Numbered from the stretch's first letter, positions 36,705-49,894 are shown. The stretch: DNA of 64,000 bases from Synanceia verrucosa (GCA_029721515.1 CM056559.1:1427001-1491000); one strand, 5' to 3'. Program-made: numbers and translations. The notes: generated by a model not told the origin, from the sequence alone.

Positions 36705-36875
36705 CCAGTCTTTTCAAAATAAACTTCCTTCTTCACAGGAAACAACTTATTCAGGTTTAGGTAACAAGACTACGTAGGTTTAGACAAAAAAATACGGTTT
36801 AGGTAACAAAACTACTTGGTTAGGTTTAAGCAGAAAAAAGTCAGGTTTAGGCAACAAAACTACTTGATTAGGTTT
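36705..36875 (+). repeat. Dispersed TTTCAAAATAAAC...TTTAGGCAACAAAACTAC element
   Basis: Contains CTTTTCAAAATAAACTTC, CACAGGAAACAACTTA, then three to four diverged repeats of GGTTTAGGYAACAAAACTAC. Further copies: 37565-38190, 42350-42430, 44660-44960 (inverted), 45600-45790 (inverted), 52970-53110, 56940-57120 (inverted), 58360-58410, 60920-61010 and the window end. Confidence 0.75.
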
Positions 36876-37564
36876 GGGAATTTGGGGATTTCTGGCAATT
36901 TGTAATCCATTACTTTTTTGCGTCTGTGTGTCAGTCAGCTGACATGAAAGGCCTCTAGTTTATTATCTGTGGTGAACCAATAAAGTCAGTGGAAACTTCA
37001 TGCGAAGGAAAAGGTCGCTGTGACCAAACACTTGAAGTGCTGCACGCCTGACGAACGTTTGTGGCTTCAACTCCTCGCCACAAATCCCCCTCTTTGATTC
37101 CCTCCCTCACTGTTCGTTCGTCTGTTTCCGCCTCTTGATGATCTTTGAGTAACAAACTCAAATGTAAATGTTCGAGCCGGTTTCTCCTGTGAGGTCAGGC
37201 TGCATGAACTCCCTCTGAATAATCAAAAACATGCAGCAGCTCGGAGGCGATGAGCTCATGCAGCACTTTAAGAAAACCGTTGCATAAGAGAGCGAGAGTG
37301 AAATATGATTTCTGCGGCGCGCTGCAAACCAACGTTTAAGTCGCCTCATAAAAAACGGTGATGTGTCATCGCAGAGCTATGCAGCGAGTGGAAGTAGCCG
37401 GATCAGATCACAAGAAGGAGGCTTTAGGAAAACTGGTGCCAAAAGCAGATTATTCATGTGTGTTTGTGGAAAATATTCCCACAGGATGGTTTGTTTAATT
37501 AAGAAAAAAACTTTTTCTGAGTTTGTCTGAAAATGTCCAGCATCCATTTTTTGTCATTCTTCAT

Positions 37565-38190
37565 TACAGGAAACACCTTGGTTAGGTTTAGCTAATAAAT
37601 CTACTTTAGAAAAAGATGTTTTTTCCATTAAAATATCACAAAAGTGTCTTAACCTAAACACAGTTCTCAGCTTTAGGAATTTACATCGTAGGACAACACT
37701 TTGTATGTTATCTTACGACAAGTTTTCTCTGTCTGCTCCAGCCTTTTCAAAATAAACTCCACAGGAAACAACTTAGTTTAGCTTTAGGCAACAAAATTAC
37801 TTAGGTTTAGGCAATAAAAATACTTAGCTTTAGGCAGCAAAACCACTTAGTTCAGTTTGGGCAATAAAATCACTTAGGTTTAGGTAACAAATCTACTTAG
37901 GTTGAGAAAAAAAAAAGTGGTTTGGATTAAAATATCAAAAAAGTTTTATAGCGTAAACACAGTTCTGTTACAAAAACTACTGATTTAGAGTTAGGAATAT
38001 ACATCGTAGGACAACTTGTGCTCAGGCAACATTTCGAATGATATCTTAAACTACTTAGGTTTAGGCAACAAAAATACTTAGTTATCTTTAAGCAGCAAAA
38101 CCACTTATTTACGTTTATGCAGCAAAACCACTTAGGTTTAGACAACAAAACTATTTAGGTTTCGAAAAAAAGATGGTGGTTTGGGGTAAA
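37565..38190 (+). repeat. Extended array of the TTTAGGCAACAAAACTAC element
   Basis: CTTTTCAAAATAAACTCC and ACAGGAAACAACTTAG near 37743 are followed by about ten diverged ~22-28-bp repeats of CTTAGGTTTAGGCAACAAAA. They are interspersed with GTGGTTTGG and AAAATATCACAAAAG-type words that themselves recur (37635, 37930, 38180). The longest cluster of this family in the window. Confidence 0.75.
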
Positions 38191-39997
38191 ATAACACAGC
38201 AAGTGTTGCAAGTTCAGCACATGACCAGTAAATCAGTATTTTCTCTTATTTGTTCACATTTACCTGGAGTACATGGGTATTTATTTTACATAGATACAGT
38301 ATCTGTACACAACATCTACTTTTAGTTTGTGTGGAGGTGAGCTCTGAATGGTGAGTTTAATGACTCAGTGAGTATTTTTACTCTGTTTGTGTTTGTATGG
38401 AAACTGAAGGGCAGTGACTGTAAGTGATAGCGTCCCTCAGAGACAGAGAGTGTTTTAAATGTCCTCCATCTGATCCTAAGTGTCCACAAAGTGGATCCAA
38501 GGCTCAGTGTTTGTTTGTTGACGGCGACGCAGCAACAGGTCGGCCATCATGGCGAACATCTGAATATTTGAGCTTCTCTTCACGCCACCTTCACTCTCTG
38601 AGGAGACACTCGATCTTTGTGATGTCAGGTGGAAACCAATGACATTTGCATGAGTTTGTTTTCCTGTCAGGAGACTAAAAGATGACTGAGTTTAATATTC
38701 ACCGTAAAAAACTGTTGAATCTGTGGAAAAATAAGAAAATACATGTGGAATATAGAGAGGAATAAAATAGAAAATAACTATGGAAATAATAATAATAAAG
38801 AGAAATAACTAATGCACATTTATTTCTGAATATATTTATGTATTTTTTAAAACAGATATTTATTTACTTCCTGTGTATAAATTATTTTTTTCTGTATATT
38901 TACAAAAAAATAGATTTATTTTTGTATAATGCCAGCTGTCAATCAGCTGTCTTTGGATGGCCTTCTTGCCCAGACTGAGGAGTTCATTTTAAAAAATACA
39001 GATATGGAAATAAATTAAATTTCTCCTTATTTTTACACTCAAATGGAAAGGATCTCCATTTTCCAATTATAATACACTCATTTAGCAGGAAACTATTTTA
39101 TTGAGCAACATAAATGTAAATATGCTAGGTCAGCATAAGGTGTTGGCGATGCAAATGCATTAGTGGCTATGGTTAGCTGCTAATGCTGCTATGATCAGTG
39201 AGCACACAATAACAGGTGAAGTGACATCTCTGTACAGGGGTTTATTTTGAAGTCAAAGATATACTTTAAGTCAGGTACAGGACTTCAGCGTCTTCACTGT
39301 CGCATGTTTTGAACTGTAAAGTTTCTAAAACTCCGCCTCGCTACTGCCACCTTCTGCTCTGGAGCTGTACATGCAGTTTGCTGTCTTACCCAAAATGCAT
39401 TTGGTTAAATTAATTATTAATGTATTGCACATCATGCTAAAATAACATTACTGAATGTTGTTCAACCACAAAACATGACTAGATGTGGTAGAAGCTGCCT
39501 GTTAAACTTAGATTAATGCAGCAGACACCCAGTTTGGCTTTTTTCAGTGTGTTTTGTTTGTTCTTTTTACTTTGTCACAGATGTGTGTTCTTCCTCTGAC
39601 AGTTTAATTAAACTATATAAACCTCCTACAAACCCTGTGGTTCTTCATGTTTCAAAGAGTTGCTCAACACTTTCCATAAATACCAGCTCAGTAACACCAA
39701 ATGAGTCTGTCTCCTGTCCAGCTGAAAAACCTCCACTGGATCTCAGGCCTCGTCTAATTATAGACAGAAAGACCTTCGTCTTCACCACTTATCCAGGGAT
39801 TTGTCCTCGATCAGTGTGTGAATAGCTGAGCTCTGACATAAAGACCTCCACAGCAAACTGGTTAAATTACCAAAGAAGCCTCGTCAGCAGGAAGAGCCAC
39901 TGAAAGACGCTCCTCTCCACATGTTCACCACTATCATTTAAAAGCCCACTTCTAACATCCACCGCTGGTTTTTATGAGGCGGTGGTGTTCCTGCTGA

Positions 39998-41732
39998 CAC
40001 TGGGATTAGTCCTTAATTTGTTAAGAGGGGGCCAGATGCGAGATTAGTCCTTAATTTGTAACGAGGGGGCCAGATGCGAGATCGGACCTTAATTTGTAAA
40101 GAGGGGGCCAGATGCGAGATCGGTCCTTAATTTGTAAAGAGGGGGCCAGATGCGAGATCGGACCTTAATTTGTAAAGAGGGGGCCAGATGCGAGATCGGT
40201 CCTTAATTTGTTAAGAGGGGGCCAGATGCGAGATCGGTCCTTAATTTGTAAAGAGGGGGCCAGATGCGAGATCGGTCCTTAATTTGTTAAGAGGGGGCCA
40301 GATGCGAGATCGGTCCTTAATTTGTTAAGAGGGGGCCAGATGCGAGATCGGTCCTTAATTTGTTAAGAGGGGGCCAGATGCGAGATCGGTCCTTAATTTG
40401 TTAAGAGGGGGCCAGATGCGAGATCGGTCCTTAATTTGTTAAGAGGGGGCCAGATGCGAGATCGGACCTTAATTTGTAAAGAGGGGGCCAGATGCGAGAT
40501 CGGTCCTTAATTTGTTAAGAGGGGGCCAGATGCGAGATCGGTCCTTAATTTGTAAAGAGGGGGCCAGATGCGAGATCGGACCTTAATTTGTAAAGAGGGG
40601 GCCAGATGCGAGATCGGTCCTTAATTTGTAAAGAGGGGCCAGATGCGAGATCGGTCCTTGTAAAGAGGGGGCCAGATGCGAGATCGGTCCTTAATTTGTT
40701 AAGAGGGGGCCAGATGCGAGATCGGTCCTTAATTTGTAAAGAGGGGGCCAGATGCGAGATCGGTCCTTAATTTGTAAAGAGGGGGCCAGATGCGAGATCG
40801 GTCCTTAATTTGTAAAGAGGGGGCCAGATGCGAGATCGGACCTTAATTTGTAAAGAGGGGGCCAGATGCGAGATCGGTCCTTAATTTGTAAAGAGGGGGC
40901 CAGATGCGAGATCGGTCCTTAATTTGTAAAGAGGGGGCCAGATGCGAGATCGGACCTTAATTTGTAAAGAGGGGGCCAGATGCGAGATCGGACCTTAATT
41001 TGTAAAGAGGGGGCCAGATGCGAGATCGGTCCTTAATTTGTAAAGAGGGGGCCAGATGCGAGATCGGACCTTAATTTGTAAAGAGGGGGCCAGATGCGAG
41101 ATCGGACCTTAATTTGTAAAGAGGGGGCCAGATCGAGATCGGTCCTTAATTTGTAAAGAGGGGCCAGATCTGAGATCGGTCCTTAATTTGTAAAGAGGGG
41201 CCAGATCACGAGATCGGTCCTTAATTTGTAAAGAGGGGGCCAGATCTGAGATCGGTCCTTAATTTGTAAAGAGGGGGCCAGATGCGAGATCGGTCCTTAA
41301 TTGTAAAGAGGGGGCCAGATGCAGATCGGACCTTAATTTGTAAAGAGGGCCAGATCGAGATCGGACCTTAATTTGTAAAGAGGGGCCAGATGCGAGATCG
41401 GACCTTAATTTGTAAAGAGGGGGCCAGATGAGATCGGTCCTTAATTTGTAAAGAGGGCCAGATGCGAGATCGGTCCTTAATTTGTAAAGAGGGGGCCAGA
41501 TGCGAGATCGGTCCTTAATTTGTAAAGAGGGGGCCAGATGCGAGATCGGTCCTTAATTTGTAAAGAGGGGGCCAGATGCGAGATCGGTCCTTAATTTGTA
41601 AAGAGGGGGCCAGATGCGAGATCGGTCCTTAATTTGTAAAGAGGGGGCCAGATGCGAGATCGGACCTTAATTTGTAAAGAGGGGGCCAGATGCGAGATCG
41701 GTCCTTAATTTGTAAAGAGGGGGCCAGATGTG
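39998..41732 (+). repeat. 38-bp minisatellite (about 45 units)
   Basis: Unit: GAGGGGGCCAGATGCGAG, then ATCGGTCCTTAATTTGTAAA. Two common single-base variants (GGTCC/GGACC and TGTAAA/TGTTAA) alternate along the array. Units are near identical except at 41115-41460, where several carry one- to three-base losses. Each unit brings two CpG sites and a run of five G. It is intergenic, with no conserved spacers between units. Confidence 0.96.
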
Positions 41733-44700
41733 AGGTTCGATGTCACGGTCAGAACATGGGAAAGGTCAGTGAGATGCATTCCCAGACAGTTAAACAGCAA
41801 GACGGTGCGTTCAGGGACCATTATGTCTTGGTGTGAGGAGAACATTTAATCCTGATTTACAGGCTGATAAAACTGATCCGGACTGACCTCATTTGTACAA
41901 CGAGAGTCTTTTGGTGAATAAAAACTGACAGTCATGACACAAACACCACTGATATGTTTGTTGTTTTCAGGTGATTCTGTGGTTTCTATTAAACAGCAGC
42001 AACTTATCAGTTTTTTTTTTTATTTTGTGTCTATTTTTATACTTGATAATTTATAAGTCATATCCATAGTCCAAGGAGTAATAATCATTTTTACTTATTA
42101 TGTTTAATTTCATTTCATTTGCCATTAAAACAATGTTTTCTTTGTTTGGTGCATATTTTTTTATTCCTTATTTTATCATTTCATCAGTGTTGTTTATTGT
42201 TTGTTTCTTAGTAGAACTTCTTTACGCTGCTGTAGTGAATTTCCTCCAATGAGGCATAAATAAAAAACAATTCTATTCTATTTTATTTTATGTATTTTTT
42301 ATTTTATTATTCTGAACCTGAAACTGTTTTGTGAATACCCAGCCTCAGTTTCTTTTCAAAATAAACTCTGTTTTCAGGAAACAACTGTGTTTAGGCAACA
42401 AAACAACTGAATGTAGAACAAAAGATTGTGATGAAGTTACATCACAAAAAATAGTTCTAATTTTTTCAGTGTCAGTTTATGCTTCAGTCCTTTCAAAATA
42501 AACAGTTTTCTTATAGCTACACCAGACATCCTCAGTAAAGGAACAAAGTAGGTGGAAAACAAAAGGCCGTGTTGTGCTGCTAAGTGTTTTCCAGTGAAAC
42601 ACCCAGCACTCGCTCCAGACGCCACATCATAGTGAAGTGATGCTGATTAATGCAGCAGTAAAATCCTGTCTGAGGTACCTGTTCCTCCAACACAACACTG
42701 AGCTCACTTTAGTTTCCACTCTGAAGGACTGAAAACATGTTTTTTTGTACACTTTGATGATGTGAGCCCAAAAAGGTCAACAGGTGCAAAAAGGCCCCAC
42801 AAAATATAATTATTACAACATAAAATAGATTGTGACCTTTTCCACATTTATATGTTTTCACTTATACAGCCGTCCCTCGTCCCTCGTTAAGTTGAGCTGT
42901 AACTCAGCAGAGGATGAAGGGTCAGTGAAGGTTTGATCCAGAACAGCGTTTGCAGTTTGCACCGTAATTCACTGGATTATATTCCTCTTTGTCTCTTTGC
43001 AGAGTGACTACCTGATGTGACGATACGAGCAGCGATACAAGCTCAGCATTCAGTCAGACATTTAGATAAACTGCCAGAGTCTGGATACGTGTAGATGTAC
43101 GTTGTTATGCAGTGTGCTGCATGGCAACCGTCATGAAACGCACATTAAAGCAGATATACTGCAGAAAATAGGTGTTACACATCAGATACTTGCAGGTGTG
43201 AAGGAATGAAGGTAATAAGCAGGTAGAGGACAGGTGGAGGGACGTTTCTTAGTGTTTTACAGCTCGATGTGAACATGTTCAGAAAATGAACCTGTTTGGA
43301 GGCAAAACGGGCCCCAGTTAACCCGTCAGTTTTCTATTTTACTGCTACCTGGTGCACACATTTGGGCTAATCTGATTAAACCATAGAGTCGATATAAGAA
43401 GTGGACGTAGTCACTGTGATCTCCATCCTGGTTTTTGGCCTTTGGGTTTGTTTATTTGCAGCCATAAGTGACATGCAAAGGTGGCACCAAAATAAATAAA
43501 AAGTAAATACCAGTTCTATTTAACTTCCAAGAATTGAAAACAACCTGTGAAAGCATTAAAGTTTGAAAACACTTCCAGTCCAGATGTTGCCAAGGTAACA
43601 ACTGGTCAACCAGCAGGTAGCCGTGCCCTAAAGCATCCTCTGCTCTTTGGTCTGTTTGGCTCTATATTGGACCATAATTTACGAAATGAACATCAAGACT
43701 TTAAACTACAGACTGAGTTTACAGTGTTTACTGAGGGAATGAATCAAGAGAGAAGTGGGACTCTAGTTTAGTCGCCCCCTGCTGGCTGACAGACAGGATG
43801 CAGTTCAGACCATGTGTTGTTTTTCATATGAGAACATTTTCCCATATTGCACTCTGACATCACATCTGTGTTTTGGTTTCACTTGTTTTCATTCAGTAGA
43901 ACTATTTAGTTTTCACTCTTCATGCTCCCATATAAAGACCAACACGTGTCCTGGTTGAACGCTGGTTCTTGTTGCAGCATCGCTGTCGTTTGACGTCTGT
44001 TTGAAATCACCAGCTCTGACAGGACCTCCTCCCATGTTTCCAGAAGTGCTCACAGATTACATGTTTCTCCTGCTGGACGGTGCTAACCATGTTGTCTTTC
44101 TAAACTCCTCGGAGTGATGGATGTTCTCTAACAACGCTGCTAATTGGCTCTGGGGCCTGGCTGGGTGGAGGCTGATGTAATGCTGAATCAGGGCCTCGCC
44201 GCCAGCCGAGGGCCGATCTGGTAACGCTGGCTTTCGATACGGCAGGACTACGTGTGCAGATAGCAAAGAAAGAACAATTGATGGATATGTATTTTGGCTC
44301 AGAGTGGCTGCATGACATCATCCTGCACTAAGAATCAGTCATCATTTATCAGTAAAGCTGTTCTCCGGCTCCTGGGAAAACATATAGGACGTTCTCACAC
44401 TGTGTAGACTTCAGTCAGTATGTACTGACGATGGGTGCAGGTGGTTTTTCCCATGGAAAAATGTCATCAGGCTGTTCTCACACACCATTCATAGCTATAT
44501 GATTATAAAAGTAAATGCACAGCAATACTTATTTTCACAAAATTAGTCAATTTGTATGTATTATACATAACTGTGAATAAGGAAATATAAAAAGAGACAA
44601 ACCGCACATAAAGCGCTGGTTTATTTTTCACTTGTGTCATGACACTTCTAGAGTTATTTTAACCAAAACCCTCAACATTTCCTCAACCTAAGTCACTTTT

Positions 44701-44997
44701 GTCACATAACTTCTGTACTTAACTTACAGTGTAACTTAATCACGATCTAGTTTAGTTTTGCTGCCTAAACTTAACTAAATAGTGTTTGTCACGTTACTTC
44801 TGTACTTGAGTTATGCCACTTAGTAAAACACCACACTTTTACACAGGAAACGCTGTGACGCTGGTTTGAAGCCAACGTTTTTATCACATAACTTCCATAC
44901 TTCCCTTACACCACTGCTGTTAATTTAACCAAAACCAACTTCTTTTCCTGAACCTAACTTAAGTTCTCTACTTAACTGTTTGTGTGCCATTGACATT

Positions 44998-45000
<3 letters not shown>
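41733..45000. other. Intergenic, no gene seen
   Basis: No protein-coding exon recognised. Holds a copy of the dispersed CAAAATAAAC element (42350-42430), inverted ones at 44660-44960, and an inverted copy of the CTAGTTTCTAG repeat (43390-43790). The stretch 43960-44340 is repeat-free, relatively GC-rich and could be conserved non-coding DNA. Confidence 0.5.
43390..43790 (-). repeat. Dispersed repeat copy 2 (inverted)
   Basis: Read on the minus strand: GCCAGCAGGGGGCGACTAAA, ATTCCCTCAGTAAACACTG, TTCATTTCGTAAATTATGG, GGCTGCAAATAAACAAA, and an end at CACTTCTTATATCGACTC. The same word order as the plus-strand copies at 31850 and 61100. Confidence 0.7.
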
Positions 45001-45082
<82 letters not shown>

Positions 45083-45136
45083 CTACATATATATATATAT
45101 ATAGATATAGATATATATATATATAGATATATATAT
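45001..45136. repeat. (AT)n microsatellite with central palindrome
   Basis: Dinucleotide run with GTAGTT at 45041-45046 mirrored by AACTAC at 45081-45086. About 78 bp (45025-45102) form a perfect inverted repeat. Decays at the right end to ATAGAT words. Confidence 0.95.
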
Positions 45137-48100
45137 AAATACGCCATTTAAAATCTGACACTTCAGTGCCATCGATGTAACAATACATTAAAGTGTTTTT
45201 TTGGGATGCGGATCGTCAATCGTGCTCTCACACAGCCTGTGAGTAATGTTGAGGCTTCTGGGAGATGTAGTCAGAGCATAAAGAGACGGTATACACCACA
45301 GAGATCAAAACAGGAAGTGGAGACGATCGAGATTAGAGAGCAAAACAAACAGAATGTGGACAAAAAGTGGTGATTTTGGTGAAAGTGTCCTCTACTCTAC
45401 CTCTGATAAAACAAGAATGGAGGTAAAAAAAGGTAAAAACAAACATTTTTTTCATGATGAAATAGAGAGTCTCTTCTTTCATTTGAGATATTCAGTGTTT
45501 TCAGAGACATAGTACAAAATATTCTGTGGGTCTAGAAATATGACTTAAAACACTGGAACAAGGTACTTTGTGTTTTATAAAACGGCTGGTATTCAAAGAG
45601 TTAAGTTACACCTCTTGCATTGTGGTTTAACTTAACTACAATCTAGTTTAATTTTAGTTTCCATACTTAAATTAGGCCAGTTGTGGTTTGGCCTAACCAC
45701 TTCCTAAGTGGCATAACCTAACCACATTAAGTTTTGATTTTTAAGATTTGTTGCCAAAACCTAAATAAGTTGTTTCATGTGAGGAGATTTTGTGCAAACT
45801 GTTTTGCAGGAATTGAAACTGGCCAGTCATAGGAAAATGAGGAATGACTCATCATGAGAAATCTCACATCCATTGAGAAAATGAATGCGCTGCACACACT
45901 GTTGTGAAATCCGTCCTTTTCACTGTATCTTCTTGTTTATCCAGTTTACTTCCCAAAGTCCATCCAGTGCTTGAGGTCACATCCTCTCAGCGGTCCCCAG
46001 CATCCTCTCTACTGTTGACATTAAGGGTCCGTCCACTTCCACACCTATCTAATCCACACGCTGTCTCATAGAGGACATCCCATCCAGATTCAATCACTGT
46101 GTGAGGTTAGCTTTCACGTTTCAGCCAAGATGCCACGAAACAAAAGTCAGCTGCACTTTATCCATTAAACACTGCTGGTTCCTGGTTTTACATTATTATT
46201 ATAATTATTATTAACTATAATCTTGATATATATTCTTCTTCTTTTGCTTGGAAAAAAGCCGTTGTTTATGTTATTCGTGTGCCACCTGATGTAAGAGTTA
46301 CTGTACTGATGTAGTATAAAAAACAAGCAGGTGGATGAGACTTTTAGTAGTGTTTCATCATTTCTGTATGCATTTTTCCTTACCTTACCTAAGTGGTTTT
46401 GTTGTAACCTGACAGCTGATATTTACCATAGTCTTAACCTTTAAATCCATCCATGACACACATAATGTAATGTGATATTCATATTTTTCCGTCGTACATC
46501 TTCCTCCAGTCAGCCCTGTTACATGTTGTAGTAAAACTCAGGAGCTTTTGTAGCATAAAACATGTTGTCGTTGGCTTCATGCTCTGAACTTTCATCCATA
46601 TTTCTTCTTAAAACAAAGTAATACAGCTTCTTGAGTCGACACAGCGGGCTGATAAATGTTTGCTGACATCAGCATCAGAGTTTTCGTCCCTCTGGAGGTA
46701 AAGATGAACGACGCCGCTGTGAAAATAAACATGTGATATTCCTGATAAACGTGCTCTGAGTATCAGACTCAGCTCTGCCTGGATCAGTTCAAATCTGGAG
46801 TGTCTGTCGTCTCCCTCCATCTGTTCTCCATCAAACATCCTCCTTCATCCCTGAACTTTACCAGAAACTCTCAGTACCTCATACCTCATATCATAAACCT
46901 CTATTTATTAATTCAGAGGAGTGAATAGTTTACCTTGACATGCTTTTGTGGGTGGAAAAAAAAGCTCTGAACACGTTAGTTAGCACTGGCTATCCGGTTT
47001 TTATCTCAATATGTTCAGTGACTCTAAATGAGTTTTAGTTGAGAAACATGAACTCCTAAGCTGAAGGAAAACTACTTTAAAAGAGGAGGACAGCTGTTAG
47101 CTAGCTAGCGAGCTAACGCCTTCTTGCCTCCTGGTAAAGTAGCCTCCTAGCGGGCTGGTAGCCAGCTGCAGCGCTGTAAAGACAAACTGAAGGCGTACAA
47201 AGCTACCTAGAGTTAAAATTATCCCCCATTAAAGTAAAGTGAATTAATATATTTTTAACATATTCTTATTTTTGTGATGGTTTAAACCTTAAAAACAAAT
47301 TCAGGTTGTACAATTCTGCCTGTAGTCAAATATCCTTCATTAAAGTCGCACCATATCAGTGAAAGGTTCGCAAAAGCTAAACCATTAGCACTGTTCTCTG
47401 AGCAGCATTGGGAATGAATTAATATACCTGAGCATATTTCTTGCATATTCCCTGATGGTTTAAGCCTGTAAAAACAAACTGAGTGTGTATAAATCTGCCT
47501 GTAGTTGAATATCCCTCAGTAAAACCAGTCAAAAATAGAGTTGTAGTGTTTCACAAATTGAGTGAACATCTTGCTAATAGGTTAGCAAAAGGCAAAACAA
47601 TTAGCAGCATTTCCACTGAGCAACATGTCGAATGAACTTCTTGCTTTTTCCCTGTAAGTAAAAACAATCCTTCAGTTAAGCCAGTCAAAAGGAAAGAAAA
47701 TATGCTGCTGATAGTTTAGCTGCAATTAGCAAAATGCTAAATCATCAGCTACATTTTCTCTCATCAGAGCCTTGATTAACAGTAAGCTAATGCTAACGCT
47801 AAACTCCATAAATGTTGTCTCCAGCTGACTTTTCAGTGTTTCCAGCTGATTCATTGTAAACTAAATATGCTCCTTAACACTTTATGATTTATTGAGCTAG
47901 TCAGTTCGTTTAGTTATCCATTTATATCAGATATATGGAGCAGCATTGTGTTTTGCAAGTTTAGCCCAGTATCTTAACATTGTGTTCTAACCTTGCATTA
48001 ATGCTTGAGAACTAATAACAGTTTGGCAGAAGGTGGTAGATAATACCGCTCTAAAGTGTGATGTACCACCTTGGCTAGTTTTGTAACGTAATAATACGGT

Positions 48101-49890
48101 TAGCTAATGACAGGCTTTTTACATTTGGATATAATGCCGTTGGATAGTTAACGGAGCACGTTAATGTTTGCAGCTTACGTCAGATACACGTTTTGGTTTT
48201 CAGAAAGGTGATTAAAAACTTTACATAGTCTTTAGGTACTAAAAGAGACACTCTCACCACAACCCCATGCATTTGGCATTTGGAAAAAATTACAAACAAT
48301 TTGTGTTCAGGAGCTGGGTTTAGTGAATGAGCGCTCTCTTAGTCCTAATTTCATTCAGACTACGTATTTGAGGATGCATTAATGGTAGGAGCTTCCTCTT
48401 TATGGGTGGTATCAACACAATAACAGCAGCACTGGTGCTTTTCTGTCTCCGGTTCTCCATGTGCAGCTCATTAAAGTAATTTCTTTGAGGCGTCGGTGAC
48501 ATCATGACTTGGCTGCTGTCCCCACATCCCTGTTTAGGCCTGTCAGGTTCCCATGGAAGCGGTGATGTCACAAGGCAAGCAGAGTTTTCGTGTTGGCTTG
48601 GGATCGAAGCCAGAAGGTTTGATGACCTGTCATGATTACCTGTGACTTTTTTATGACCTCATTGCATCTCAGGGTTGTTTTCCAGGCAGGTATGTCCTGA
48701 ATTTTAAGATTTAAAAAACATCTTTAAAGAGCTGGATTCACACAGGGAAAAATGAAATGCTGCTATCAGGAAATAAACTGGGAACATTCATAGTGTTTAA
48801 AACTGAGAAATAGACTAAATATTGTACTACACATGAATGTAATCTGAATATAAGATGACTACATTACTTCATTGTGTCCCAAAATACAGAAAACCATATA
48901 TTGTCCTTTATTTTGGTTTTGCATATTCTTTCTAATATTCATTGTCTGATTTATGTATTTTTGTGTATGTTTTTATTGCTCTGAATGGCATCCTTTATTG
49001 CTCAGAAAGGTGCCTTAAAATGTGTTATGTAATATTATTATTGTTGAGGGAGATTGTAGGGTTAGTGCAAAAAATATTCCTATTGTACGAACAAAAACCC
49101 AATAAAATAGACCCTAAAAAACTCGCTCTTGTGATTTATTATTGTGCAGAATAATGGACTGAAGGATTTTGTGGGAGGTGCAGGCAGTCATTCAACAATC
49201 CACAAAACCAGGTTTTATAGATTTCCATGCGAATATTTCAGGTGCTTTAAGAGTGACATCATTTAATACGTGTTGGTTGTCAGTAGCAGTAAAATGTAGC
49301 CTGGCTTGTCTTTCGTGTTCGGGTCAGTTCGGCGTCTTTAAGTGTGTTTATGGGCGTTTGAGTCGGACATGTTGGTTCTGACGTAGGTGAACTCAGAGGC
49401 CTCTTGTTAATGTTTACAGCCTGTAACCAGCAGTCAGGGTTTATACTGTATGTGTGTGTGAATCAGATGGGTTTCAGTGACACGAGGATACCAGAGTTTA
49501 GTGTTTGTGAGAGTTTAATGTGTTCACCCTAACCCTGTTTAAGAGACCCAGTACAGGGGGATGTGGATAATGACGTCAGGGAAACTAGAGAGGACTGAGG
49601 CAGCATGTGGTCCAGCCTCTCCCTCTGTGACATATACCTATAATTAACAACTTAATTATAAACAGCTAATTCCCCTCTATCGAACTCACTTAAATGCAGG
49701 ACTGGATTCTCCTTTTCATGTCGTCAGGATGTGAAGTGATGCCAAAAAGAAATAAACCCACCGATGACACAGAGCGAACCAGAAAAAAATACATTTGAAT
49801 AAGATTTACATGCATGCTTCCTGACAGGATGTAAATTAAAAACTGAACCAAAACAGGCCTGTTCTTATTTATCTGACTGGACAAAATGTA
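45137..49890. other. Intergenic, no gene seen
   Basis: No exon recognised on either strand. Contains inverted copies of the dispersed TTTAGGCAACAAAAC motif (45600-45790, 46375-46410) and a four-copy degenerate repeat at 47170-47790. The rest appears to be ordinary AT-rich DNA. Confidence 0.5.
47170..47790 (+). repeat. Four-copy degenerate tandem repeat
   Basis: The block GTAAAAACAAACTGA, then GTATAAATCTGCCTGTAG, then TTGAATATCCYTCAGTAAA, recurs with divergence at about 47175, 47288, 47466 and 47658. Between copies are AAAGCTAAACCATTAGCA and AGCARCATTGGGAATGAA-type words (near 47375, 47590 and 47735). Old and non-coding. Confidence 0.7.
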
Positions 49891-49894
49891 CACA

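Larger units (their letters stand above)
35101..39997. other. Intergenic, no gene seen
   Basis: Mostly AT-rich unique DNA with an (AAT)n tract at 35252-35289 and a 12-bp palindrome GCGAAGCTTCGC near 35538. The dispersed CAAAATAAAC / TTTAGGCAACAAAAC motif lies at 36710-36870 and 37565-38190. The part around 37130-37400 is less AT-rich and free of repeats and may be conserved non-coding DNA. No exon with recognisable protein similarity was found. Confidence 0.55.

Noticed and set aside
36750..38190. TTAGGTTTAGG words as interstitial telomere sequence
   Set aside because: They belong to the longer CAACAAAACTAC element and are not (TTAGGG)n.
39547..39825. 92-codon frame considered as a possible exon
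   Set aside because: No recognisable domain, and composition like random AT-rich DNA; no partner exons seen.
39998..41732. CRISPR-like regular spacing of a 38-bp repeat
   Set aside because: Units abut with no unique spacers and the DNA is vertebrate; it is a minisatellite.
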